Below are positions 24,752 through 35,457 of a DNA stretch of 64,000 nt, piece after piece. The position numbers and the translations under genes were made by a program. Numbering within the stretch: the stretch's first letter is position 1; every line of letters starts with the position of its first letter. Source of the DNA: Neostapfia colusana (taxonomy: Eukaryota; Streptophyta; Magnoliopsida; Poales; Poaceae); NCBI GenBank assembly GCA_030760725.1, contig JASWHV010000012.1:50685652-50749651 (forward strand), written 5' to 3'. The notes under the pieces are model-generated. The model saw nothing but the letters and a program-made list of their open reading frames with translations. It was not told the origin of the DNA and did no database searches.

Positions 24752-27002
24752 GTCATGCATGGCTAGAGCAAGGAGAGGTTGAACTCATGGTTAAAGCACT
24801 ACGCAATTAATACCTATCACCTTAGATTATTAAGCACCTACATTACTACACAGGTGAGATGGTCCCAATCCCTCAACCCATCATCAATATTAAGTAATCA
24901 TAATCTCGTCTCCAATGTTAAGCTTCCCGCTTAAAATCCTCAACTTCCCAATTCATCATCCTCTAATCATGAATAGTCCAAGCCGCTCTTGACCGTGAGC
25001 ACGACTGTCATGACAGTTTTGACTCTGCAGAGTTTGCACCACTGTACCCACATGTAGTGATTTCATCCCCCGTTGCCGGGTGGACTAAAAGAACGTCCAT
25101 TATGCCAGTGGCCGCGAACCACGTTCACACTTCCGAGGTGTGTAGCCAGGAGATCACTACGAGGCCTTTACAAAGGGATTCCCGACGAGCGTGGGCCCAC
25201 TGAGGTTTCACCCCTAACAGCATACATGAGGCTCCAACCCCGCTGCAGTGGCCCCCTCTTGAGCCTTGCGGTTTATATGGTAGTCCAGCTGACACCTATT
25301 CCCCGCACCATCCAAACACCCATACTAACACCCATACCTAATTAATTGGCCAAGCTGCCCCATCTCAGCATGTGGTTGGCACGGTAAAGCCAGGTTACAT
25401 GCTCCATGAACCGGTCCTTAGGATCCAGGCAAGCACTAAACACAAACCCGAGTCTCGTGCATACAGCACCAACCAAATCGTCCAACTTGCCTCGATCCCT
25501 ACCTCTACATAACTCATAATATCTCATTCAAGAGTAAGGTAAACAAGTTGATGATCTCATATCCCACTTATCCCATTCTAAGCATGGCTAAGCATAAGTA
25601 ATATGAATGAATGACATAATAAAATAAATCCCAACCCAGGCTAAAAGGAAGTAAGATAATGAAAATCTGGGGAAACTTCCTAGCTTGGGTACCATATTCC
25701 AAATTGACAATGCAATTAATTAAATTATAACTACACATCCTAGTATAGGATCAAAGTGGTCAAGGACACTTGCCTTCTTCCTGCTGCTCTGGGAATGGAA
25801 AGTATTGATCTTGAAAGGTGAGAACCTGCTCTGGGGCTGGTTCTACTCATGCCAATACACATAGCAAAAGAAAACAGCATTCCATAAGCCATAGTCCACA
25901 TTTCCACTCATACAAACCACACATGCATACACATAAAAGTCATACACCTATTTAAGTGTTGTGTTTACCCTAGATATGTTGATTCTAAGAATACATGCAC
26001 TTTTAAATATATATACTATTTCTAGCTTTAATATTAAGATTTCTAAGTGCACACTATACATGAATTTCCAATTTGAACAAATTTTCTATATGGGATAATG
26101 CACTTTTTAGACACAAAATTTGTATAAGAGATAACTTCCTACTTCAAATAGGTTTTCAGATCTTCTACAAAACCTTAATTTGAAGTTTTGGATTCGGGGA
26201 CCTCACTTGACATTTTCTAACTAGGTATACCTATTTTCTTATATTTTCATATTTATTTTCCATACCTAAAAGTGAACTTTAATACTAAGATAGCACAAGA
26301 TATCTCCTAAACAGAATGTGTTCTAATCTAAAATGTCCAATAAAATATCTTTTGACTTCCTCTCTTATGAGGATCAATTTAAATTTATTTTTACCCATTT
26401 TTAGAATTATTTTCTAGTCTAAAAATGAATTTCTACCAATAAAACAGCAACCTAAATTCATACAAAAATTTCTACTGTTCCACTTACACAAACAGAACCT
26501 TCATAAATTTTTCCTACCCCTTTTTTTGTTACTTAGATTCATTTTCCCACATTTTAAACTTGCTTTATGCCTAAAGGGTATATTTCAGAGATAAATTACA
26601 AAACAGCAAATCTCATTTAGTTTAAAAGTTTATTTCCCCTCTAAACTCATACCTCAGATTGTTCTACCAATTTTCACAGGGTTAGAATAATTCAACTGAA
26701 CTTACACCTATGTTTAAATTTAAATCCTATTCAAATATTCAATTTCCTGAAATTAATACTTCCCAGGGACTGATGTGCAATTTCACACTGCAGTGGGGCC
26801 CCATTTCTCATTTTCTAAATTTTCAGGGGTCTAAGTGTGCAAAACAGGGAGGTATTTCTAATTCTTATTATGTCCAGGGGCTAAAGCTGATTTTTAAATG
26901 AATTTACACGAATTTCTGAGGGTCCAGGGGCTAGATCAGAAGTTTCTGGGGCTAGCTCGTGTTTTCTGAGATCCCCAGGGGGTAGCGCGTAAGATTCCCG
27001 GC

Positions 27003-27009
27003 CTTTATA
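27003..27009 (-). promoter_or_regulatory. Probable TATA box of family C LTR
   Basis: TATAAAG on the - strand, upstream of a GC-rich AGGCCGGG block. It is conserved in the other C copies at 47260-47266 and 57288-57294. Confidence 0.45.
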
Positions 27010-27651
27010 ACGCGGGGCTGACGCGGGCCGTTGCTGAGATTAGATCGCGAAGCGGTACGGGTAAGATCTATTCGGGACCGCACGATTTAAAATGAACGGG
27101 CCTCAGGGGGCCACGTCGCCCTGGCCGGAGCCAGCCCGCGCGCGCGGCGGCGGGGGCGGTGATCTCACCGGCGCAGCTTCGGTTCCTTGCCGCTACACGC
27201 TAAAACTTGCAGCTTTTCACACGGATCGACTGCGGAGGGGTAGGGGAAGCTCACCTAGGGGTTTTTCGGGCTTGGAGAGGTCGGAATTCGGCTCTGCGAT
27301 GACGGTGGTTGGAGCTGCTCCTCGGTGCTCGTCGAAGCCGATGCTAGGGTGCAAGACTCATCGCTTCCTTCACTTGCAGGGCTTCCCGGCGGCGGTGGAA
27401 CACTACACGCCCGTTAGATCAGAGAAACCGGACGAGGATCGAAAGAAAACGGCCGAGGATGCCTCGGTTCTCACCGGAGAGAAAGATGGAGCGGGTAAGG
27501 GGAAACCTGCGAGTTTTCTTGCGTTTAAATGCACGAGGAGGGGCGGCGGGGGTCAGTTTAGATGTGCAGCAGCGCTTTGCCGAAGATCGGGCGTGGAAAT
27601 CGGGTGAAGCTGCAGCGATCGGTGTGGGAAGATCGGGGCAGTTGGGGGCGC

Positions 27652-27668
27652 GGGGGGGGGGGGGGGGG
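27652..27668 (+). repeat. Run of 17 G in a C LTR
   Basis: The run has 24 G in the solo LTR (47902-47925) and is nearly absent in the third copy (near 57970). Its length may be unreliable in assembly. Confidence 0.9.
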
Positions 27669-27902
27669 AGAAGATGACATGCGGGCCCCGTGCGTCAGAG
27701 AGAGAGGGAGGGGGGAACAGCCGCGGGCTGTTGGGCCGGCTGAGATGGGTTTCGACCCACTGGCTTTTTTCTTTTTCTTTTTCCTTTTTCTTTTCTGTTT
27801 TGATTCAAATTTGAATTCCAGTTTGAGTTTGAATTGTTTCACCACATGCATTACGTCCAAAATTTTTAAATTCCCCTCTTTAACAGGTTTTGGGGTGTTA
27901 CA

Positions 27903-28118
27903 TGGACATTCCTAACAAGGTGTAGGAGCTTTTCATATGACCAGCACCTATATGATGCATGTGGGAAATGCCACTTTTGCATTTTGTGAGTTTATTCTCT
28001 AATGAGCATGTTGATGGTGGTTACTTGCTCTTCAAATGTGATCATCAAGTTTCTTCAAATGAAGTATGTGTGTGGTGATAGACACTTTGAATATGTGCCA
28101 AAAACTTAGGCTCTTACA
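27903..28118 (-). repeat. 3' LTR of element E (inner 216 bases)
   Basis: It matches the end of the right LTR (39274-39489) and ends CTCTTACA next to the polypurine tract. Its left edge is the insertion point of the C LTR. Confidence 0.85.
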
Positions 28119-28134
28119 TCCCCCCCCTTAAAAG
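28119..28134 (-). other. Polypurine tract of element E
   Basis: On the - strand CTTTTAAGGGGGGGGA lies directly before the LTR start TGTAAGAGCC. Confidence 0.8.
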
Positions 28135-28187
28135 AATCTCGTCCCGAGATTATAAGGTGAAAATGAGAGAGAGGACGGTGGAAAAAA

Positions 28188-31100
28188 TTACCGTATATGC
28201 GACGTGAAGAAGTCGGGGTAGTTCACGCGAAGAAATCCTTCGCTCTCCCATGTCACTTCGTCCACGGAGTGATTACTCCATAGAACTTTGTAGAACCACA
28301 ACGCACTGTTGCGTGTGGTTCGGGCCTTTTCATCAATAATCTGAACCGGTTCCTACCGATAAGTGAGATCCGGTTTCAGTTCTTCTATGTCCTCCAGCTG
28401 AATGGTACTTGATAGCTTAAGACACTAACTCAGCTGGGAAAAGTGAAAGACGTCGTGCACACCGGAAAGTGCTTCTGGTAATTTCAGCCGGTATGCTACT
28501 GATTCACATCTTTCAGTAATCTGAAATGGACCGATAAATCGGGGTGCCAACTTTCCTCTCACACCGAATCTGTTTACGCCCTTCATTGGAGACACACGTA
28601 GATATACGTGATCCCCGACTTCGAATTGTAATGGGCGCCTTCTCCAGTCCGCATATTGTTTCTGTCGGGATTGTGCGGCTTTTAGGTTCACTTGAATCAG
28701 CCGAACCTTTTCTTCCGCGTTATTGACAAGATCAATCCCGAAGGTAACCCTTTTGCCAGACTCACACCAATTCAATGGTGTGCGGCATTTTCTCCCGTAT
28801 AGCGCCTCGTAGGGCGCCATCTTGATGCTGGCTTGGTACCCATTGTTGTACCAGAACTCGGCCAACGGCAAGTGATCATCCCAATTCTTGCCGTGGTTGA
28901 TAGCGCAAGCTCGTAGCATATCTTCTAAAATTTGGTTTACCCGCTCAGTTTGTCCATCCGTCTGCGGGTGGTATGCTGAACTACGGATCAGCTTTGTCCC
29001 CAATGCAGCATGTAGCTGCTCCCAAAAACGGGACACAAATAAAGTGCCCCGATCCGATATGATGGTACAGGGTACGCCGTACAAACATAGGATCCGTGAG
29101 ATGTACAGTTCAGCGTACTTCTTGGCGTTGTAGTTGGTGTTGACCCGGATGAAGTGGGCAACTTTGGTGAGCCGGTCGACGATCACCCACACAGAATCAT
29201 GCTTCTGAAAAGTGGTGGGTAAACCGACGATGAAGTCCATGCTCACATCCTCCCATTTCCAGGCAGGAACGCCTAGTGGTTGCAGCAGTCCTGGTTTCCG
29301 CATATGATCTGCTTTCACCCTTCGACATGTATCACACTCAGACACGTACTTTGCAATCTCCCGCTTCATCCGTGTCCACCAAAACTTGCTTCTGAGTTCT
29401 TGATACATTTTATTGCTGCCGGGGTGAATAGAAAACTTTGACAAGTGAGCCTCATCAAAGATTTTCTTTCGTAATTCTGGGTTACGGGGTACGACGATCC
29501 GTTCCTTGAACCATAGGACGCCGTCTCCGTCCTTCCGGAAACATTTCAATTCTCCACTGTCTATACGTCTCCGTAAATGTGACATGCCCTTGTCATTTTT
29601 CTGGTCTGCCGCTATCTCTTCACGGATGGTGGGGACCAAAGCTAAGTTGTAGAGAGCTCCATGTGGAATCACATGCAGTGGTGGTTCGCTCTCTTCCAAC
29701 AGTGTGATTGTCATATTGTTGATGTGTGACTTGCGGCTCAGCGCATCCGCCACTACGTTTGCCTTGCCGGGGTGATAATGGATCTCTATTTCGTAATCCT
29801 TTATCAACTCTAACCATCTTCGCTGCCTCATGTTCAGCTCTTTCTGAGTGAATATGTACTTGAGGCTTTTGTGGTCGGTATATAAATGTACGAGGTTACC
29901 GAGTAGGTAGTGCCTCCACATTTTAAGTGCAAGTACCACGGCAGCGAGCTCCAAGTCATGAGTTGGATAATTCTGCTCATGGTTTCTGAGCTGCCGTGAT
30001 CCATACGCGACCACCCTTTGGTCTTGCATTAGCACACATCCGAGCCCAATGCCGGATGCATTGCAGTACACATCGAACGGTTTTGTTGTGTCTGGCTGCA
30101 CCAAAACTGGTGCTGATGTTAGGTGCTTGACTAAAGCCTTGAATGCTGCTTCACATGCTGGACTCCAAACATATTTGGTAGCCTTCTTCAGCAGCTCCAT
30201 CATAGGCTTGGCAATCTTCGAGAAGTTCGGAATGAACCTCCTATAATATCCCACGAGTCTGAGGAAACTTTGTACCTCGTGAACAGTTCTCGGGGATTTC
30301 CAATTCAGCACTTGTGTGATCGTACTCGGGTCTACAGCGATGCCCTCTGCTGAGATAATATGCCCGAGAAAAGGCACTTGCAATATCAAGAATTCGCACT
30401 TGCTGAATTTCGCGTATAGCTTGTGATCCCGCAGCCGTTGCAAGACTATACGCAGATGCTTCTTGTGCTCTTCCTCCAACTTGGAATATACCAATATGTC
30501 GTCGATGAAGACCACGACAAACTTATCCAGCTCCGGCATAAATACCGAGTTCATCAAATACATGAAGGCCGAAGGACATGACCAGGTACTCATAAAGCCC
30601 GTACCTCGTCGAGAAAGCCGTCTTCGGAATATCCTCAGCCCGTATCTTAATCTTATGGTACCCGGATCTTAAGTCCATCTTGGAAACGATCTTTGCTTCG
30701 GCCAACTGATCAAACAACATGTCGATCCGTGGCAACGGGTACTTGTTCTTGATGGTTACGGCATTTAGTGGCCGATAGTCCACACAAAGCCGCAATGTCT
30801 CGTCTTTCTTCTTCACGAACAATGCCGAACAGCCCCATGGCGAGGAGCTCGGCTTAATAAAACCCTTCTCCACCAGGTCCGTTAGCTGGGTCTTCAGTTC
30901 AGCCAATTCCTTGGGCGCCATCTTGTACGGCCTTCGGGATATTGGCATGGTTCCCGGTGCAAGTTCAATCTTGAACTCCACCTCTCTGTCGGGCGGCATC
31001 CCCGGTAAATCATCCGGGAACACGTCAGGGAACTCTCGGACCACTGGAATGTCTTCCAATCTGAAGGTTGTGGATTGATAGATACTTGGAAGTTTTATTT

Positions 31101-31270
31101 CTGGACTGTCCATAAATAAGGAATGAGATTCGTGCACTTCTGAGTTCAAGTGCACAATTTGGAGGACGGTGTCTAAAACAGTGCCATGGCGGGTTAATCA
31201 CAACATCCCTACGATGACATTGACCTTCTGTCCCTCTAATACTATGAGGGACGTAGGGTATACTCTACCC
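28188..31270 (-). pseudogene. pol: Element E protease end, RT, RNase H, integrase and chromodomain-like end (broken)
   Basis: From 30593 leftwards 722 codons stay open: RT catalytic FIDD (VFIDDILVYSK), RNase H (YCNASG, in which the first catalytic Asp is Asn; TDHKSLKYIF), integrase zinc site and D, D, E core. TAG at 28425-28427 and again at 28353-28355 interrupt the chromodomain-like end, which closes at 28188-28190. Upstream, a deletion of about 20 bases near 30570 removes the conserved TNAPAHF block and shifts the frame between 30523-31155 and the rest. A TGA near 31196 breaks the protease end. Confidence 0.88.
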
Positions 31271-31271
31271 T

Positions 31272-32720
31272 CTAAGCATAATGGTGTTTTGGGACCAATA
31301 TGCTTGCTGAAATCTTCCCACCCGGTGAGCAAATCAAATATGGACTATCGGTGGGTAGTATTTGCAAGCTGTGTTTATCAATGAAAGCTTGGCTAATAAA
31401 ACTATGCATGGCGCCTGAATCAAATAATACTATGGCGGGATGCTGGTGGAGTTGAAACATACCCTCAAGGATTGGCTCTCCCTCCGGCATGTCCTCTATG
31501 GAGAGTTGGTGGACGGTGCCGGGCCTAGGGTTTGCCCACCACACATTAGTAGGGTTCCGGGGCTGATTCCTCCCCGGAAGTTGTGGTGCAACTCCGCCAC
31601 CTTGCCTCTTAGGACAACTGCTGGCGAAGTGTCCTGGACGACCACACTTGTAACATGTGGCTGCTACTTGTCCGGTGCTTGGTGGACGAAAGCCCGGCAT
31701 GCGCTGCTGAGGTGCATACGCATGCGGCATCGCCCGCTGCTGCTGTTGTTGTTGCGGAGATGGTACTGGCAGTGCCAGCCGGAATGCCGGTGAAGAATAT
31801 GGCCGACTGCGGAATGGCATCGATCTCTGTGGTGGCTGCCAGCGTGGACCTGATGGTGGGCGATTCACCATCCGATATTTCTGAGAAGAACCCCCTCCTT
31901 CTCTGCTGCTTTGCGGCGTGCTTCGCTTCCTTTCCGCCGCCGCTAACTCCTTGCTGGAGTCTTCCTGAACAATCGCAGCATCAATTATATCGTTGAGGCT
32001 GCCGCGATTGAACATCGCCAGTTTGTCCTTCAGGAGTGGGTTAAGCCCCTGGTAGAAGTGATCCCGCCGCTCCTCGTCGGTATCGGCGTGATACGACACG
32101 TAGAGCACAAGATCATTGAACGCCCTGGAATATTCTAGTGCGTTTCGGCTCCCTTGTTGCAGGCGTAAGAATTCCTGCGTCTTCCTCTTCATGATACCCG
32201 GCGGTATGTGATAGGCCCTGAAGGCCGTCTGGAATTCTGCCCAGGTCATAACTCGCTCGGTGTGCTGTGAAGCACAGTAATTCGCCCACCATGCGCTCGC
32301 GGATCCCTGGAGCTGTTGGATCACGAACTGAGTCTTGCGCTGCTCACTCACTTGGAGCAGCCCGAGGTTCATTTCCATCGTGTGGAGCCAGTTGTCCACG
32401 TCGATGGGTTCATCCGCCCTTGAGAATACCGGGGGATGAGTAGCTACAAAATCAGAGTAGGAGCTCTGTTGACACTCCTCACGATCTTGACGCCTCTCTG
32501 GCTGAGACGTATTTGCAATGAGAGTTTGCAGCAACTCCGTGTGCTGCTGATGAGAACCCGCCATTGCCGCAACGATGTCGGCCAATGTAACCGTTGGCGG
32601 TGGTGGTGGCGGTTGTTGCTGTTGCTGTTGCTGCGCCGAGGAGTCCTCGGGAGGCTGTTGGGAGGTTTCTCCCCCCTGACTGGAACCCCCAACGTCCAGG
32701 TTGGCACGAGTATGAGTCAT
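31272..32720 (-). CDS. gag: Element E gag with start of protease (frame lost in protease)
   Basis: I chose the start at ATG 32718-32720, one base after a good 3' splice-like site (TTTTAAATTTCAG). The ATG at 32750 lies inside that putative intron. The product is about 482 residues: a Gln/Pro-rich stretch near residue 35-50, a capsid-like middle (around AWWANYCASQH), a zinc knuckle CYKCGRPGHFASSC, and the protease active site LFDSGAMHSF. The frame ends at 31272 by a frameshift inside the protease (near 31285). Gag itself is open throughout and could still be made. Confidence 0.82.
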   Translation of the reverse strand: MTHTRANLDVGGSSQGGETSQQPPEDSSAQQQQQQQPPPPPPTVTLADIVAAMAGSHQQHTELLQTLIANTSQPERRQDREECQQSSYSDFVATHPPVFSRADEPIDVDNWLHTMEMNLGLLQVSEQRKTQFVIQQLQGSASAWWANYCASQHTERVMTWAEFQTAFRAYHIPPGIMKRKTQEFLRLQQGSRNALEYSRAFNDLVLYVSYHADTDEERRDHFYQGLNPLLKDKLAMFNRGSLNDIIDAAIVQEDSSKELAAAERKRSTPQSSREGGGSSQKYRMVNRPPSGPRWQPPQRSMPFRSRPYSSPAFRLALPVPSPQQQQQQRAMPHAYAPQQRMPGFRPPSTGQVAATCYKCGRPGHFASSCPKRQGGGVAPQLPGRNQPRNPTNVWWANPRPGTVHQLSIEDMPEGEPILEGMFQLHQHPAIVLFDSGAMHSFISQAFIDKHSLQILPTDSPYLICSPGGKISASILVPKHHYA

Positions 32721-32955
32721 TCTGAAATTTAAAACAGCAGCGATCAGCACATATCATACTTAAAAATTTCCATATGCAACAGTAGGTATTGAAGTGGTGC
32801 ATGAATAATTTGCACAACATTCACATATATTGATAAAGCATAAACTTTATACAAGATACATTAGTCTCGGGTCTCCGAAAAGTCGTGCTCATGTCGTCAC
32901 TCTCTATACATATGCTATTGTCTACCCGACATGTCACTGATTACAAAAGTTTGGG
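32721..32955 (-). other. Spacer between ORF0 and gag of element E, ending in a 3' splice-like site
   Basis: It is AT-rich, with no ORF. It ends GCTGCTGTTTTAAATTTCAG one base before the gag start, as in element B. It would be the last part of an intron if gag is made from a spliced RNA. Confidence 0.5.
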
Positions 32956-33957
32956 TTACATCACTCTAGCTGCCCTACTTGGCAACGGTAACCCCCTACT
33001 CGGAGTAGAACTCGACCTCCTGCGGGTCTTCCTCCTCCGGTATTCTGCTGGTGGCTCTGGGTCCAGAACCACCTCTTCCGGCTCGGGTTCCCCCATTGCC
33101 GGAAGACCCAAGACCACGCGTACAGCACCTACCACTGGTATGCCCATTACCGGAGGTACGAGGTCTTGCAACGCGTGCACCTCGTCCATGGCTTGGTCAT
33201 AGTCCTCTTCCCAGCCTTGCCCCTCCTCAATAGCATCATCCCGCTCTTGGGTAAGGACCTCGTTCTGCTGGGTCAGAGCCTGCACCTATTGTTGCAAAGC
33301 CGTGATGTCGACACGGCTTTTCTTCTTTGCCTTCTGCAGACGATGCAACTGATTGTGTTGTTCGTTCAGTCGCTTAATCGTCAGAAGGAGAACATTGCAG
33401 AGTGCACTGTGAGCACTCTCGAAGTGGTCTCCACGGCTGTTGCTCTCTTGGAGCCTCATGGCGAGATATTCCGTATGAACAGCTTGGCTGTCCATCACAG
33501 CCTTTCCCGCCCTTATCTGGAGGCTGAGGTTCGCCTCCGCGGGGTTGTACCTTGGACAACCCGGATCGGTTGCCTCCATATACCTCCCTTTCCACACGTG
33601 ATTAGCCCGTCCCTCCACTGGAACGAGCGCGTATGGAGTGCCCTCCATAGGTCTCACGTGCAGTTGGCAGAAACGCGACATGGTGTTGCGGGCTGCCACT
33701 TGCCATATTCCCTCCGGTTGTCTGCCTCTCACCGTAACGATGAATGGCGCCCAATCGGGTGGTGTAGGCCCTGCAAGAACTTCGACATGGATCATCCATG
33801 TCTTGTTCCCCTCCTCGCATTCTTCCTTGGCGAAGTACTGCGGCATCTTGCTGTACCCGAAATATTGAAGCATTTGCCTCAATGCTTCCGGATAGCCGCT
33901 GTGGTGAGAACAGTGGGACACCATCCACCCGTTCTCCAACTGTCTATCCGCTGTCAT
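32956..33957 (-). pseudogene. ORF0 of element E (upstream of gag; one in-frame TAG)
   Basis: This extra sense-strand ORF has 334 codons, with TAG at 33286-33288. The start at ATG 33955-33957 directly follows TTTCTACAG, a 3' splice-like site. An in-frame ATG four codons upstream (33969) lies within that site. The first 130 residues have an alternating strand/helix look (VEVLAGPTPP, FIVTVRGRQP, then the helix IWQVAARNTMSRFCQLH). A Leu/Gln/Lys-rich coiled coil spans about residues 190-260, and the C terminus is basic (RRRKTRRRSSS). I do not recognise a named domain. It has similar layout, but little identity, to ORF0 of C and D. It has no H3-like N terminus. Confidence 0.7.
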
Positions 33958-33975
33958 CTGTAGAAACATATTTGA
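33958..33975 (-). promoter_or_regulatory. 3' splice-site-like sequence before ORF0 of E
   Basis: On the - strand ATATGTTTCTACAG directly precedes ATGACAGCG. Confidence 0.45.
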
Positions 33976-35440
33976 GAAATGTCAAATATTTATTTGAACA
34001 GTAAACCATTGAGTTATAACATAGAACATGTCATTGAACCCATAAAACATGGAAACATAGTTCAAATTTATACAAATTTGACTACTGATCTGCTGTCCGA
34101 GATGACAGCCCTGACCAATTTCCATTTCAACCTGATTTAGACCATGGTAAAAGCAAAACCAATTCTGGAGATCAATAGTAAAGTTAAAGCTAACATCAAT
34201 AGATTTCCATAAAGTATTTGCTTGGCCGAAGATCCGTCCTGGTTCAAAAGTTATGAGATGTCAAAGTTAACAGAATTAATGGAGAAAATTGGACAGCATC
34301 TCCCTGCTTTAGGTACTGATTTGATCCAAGAATTCCAGTTAATTCTGCGCCCAATCTGATAAAACTTCCTGTTACAAAGTTGTAACCCATCTCATGAACT
34401 TTTCAGAACTACCTCATTTTCTATTTTTGGATTTTTATACAGGATGTTATGCTCAATTTACATAGAGTTACAGAGAGTGTTTGCTCTGCCCTGTTTTCTG
34501 GACAGTTTCAACTCTACTGCATTTTTCGATTGGTTAGAGGATGAAACACCTCTGGACCTCAAAAGAAAATTTGTAAAGCTCTTCCAAAGCTTTCCATAAA
34601 TGTATCATATGATCCCAACCTCGAAAGAACTCAACCTCTAACCACTGATTAACTTCAGCCTTAATCCAGCTGAAAACAGGGGACTCTGTCCTTAGTATCC
34701 TATAAGTCGAAAACTTGTAAACTTTGAATATCCTGATTAAGGGAAGGAGTTACATCAAGTTTTTAGTACTATGGATTAAAACTTTCAAGTTTTACAATGC
34801 AGTTGCTCATTTAGTGGGGTGTGACGTCGATGCGTCACCAGATCATGTCGGTACTACGTCCTCACAAAGAAAAACCTATACCAGACTTAGCCGGCTTCGT
34901 TATTTCAGTGGCACTAAGCGTCACTCGCACACGGATGTTACACGTCTACCGTTTTGTGGTTAGACTACCTGCACATAACTCACACAATCGTCAGACTCGG
35001 CTGCACACCAAGCCCGGTATCCATACAGCTCGTACACCCGGACGTCATCACTCGCCTGGATGTTCTCAAGCCAAACACGCCTTGAGCTCCTGTTCACGTT
35101 ACTGACCACGTGACGGGGTCTCCCAAATTGCCCAAAGCATGCCAGGGACAGACGTTGCTCGAATACCCCAAACGACATGAAGAGTCGTAGAGGGTACTAA
35201 AGAAGGTCGGGTTACCTGCCACCCGTGGGGCTCCACCCTTCAGCTTGTGCGCACTGGTGGACAGCGCTTACGTGCACCCCCCAAGACATAAACGTCCCGA
35301 GATGCACGATTTTCTGACATAAGCAAATAGGTTAGTATGCAACTTTCTATACACTAATAACATCCTTATATGGGCTACTAACTCATTCCTTACTGGATTT
35401 TTTGAAAAAGATGACCTTTGTAGTGCGTTAAACCTCAAGC
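33976..35440 (-). other. Untranslated leader of element E
   Basis: It is homologous in blocks to the leaders of B and A (for example the segment near 34820-34960 and the AACGTGAACACG-like segment near 35090). No ORF of note on the sense strand. Confidence 0.6.
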
Positions 35441-35454
35441 GAGCTCTGATACCA
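35441..35454 (-). other. Primer binding site of element E (tRNA-Met type)
   Basis: On the - strand TGGTATCAGAGCTC follows the LTR end GTGTCA after three bases. Confidence 0.85.
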
Positions 35455-35457
35455 CGC

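Larger units (their letters stand above)
24747..27902 (-). repeat. LTR of family C (right part; interrupted by element A)
   Basis: It is homologous over its whole length to 45001-48153 and to the matching part of 54656-58235. The first 377 bases of the LTR lie left of element A, outside the window. It ends TTTTGGGGTGTTACA and is followed by TGGAC, the expected target duplication in the LTR of E. Whether it is a solo LTR or belongs to a whole element cannot be decided here. The GC-rich end (about 27000-27760) has chance ORFs. Confidence 0.88.

Noticed and set aside
27092..27607. 171-codon ORF on + in a C LTR, with a similar one at 47545-48054
   Set aside because: Antisense to the element, in the GC-rich LTR part, and its start and end differ between copies.
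32721..32750. ATG at 32750 as the start of E gag
   Set aside because: It lies upstream of a strong 3' splice-like site, and the gag-like N terminus begins at ATG 32720, as in B.
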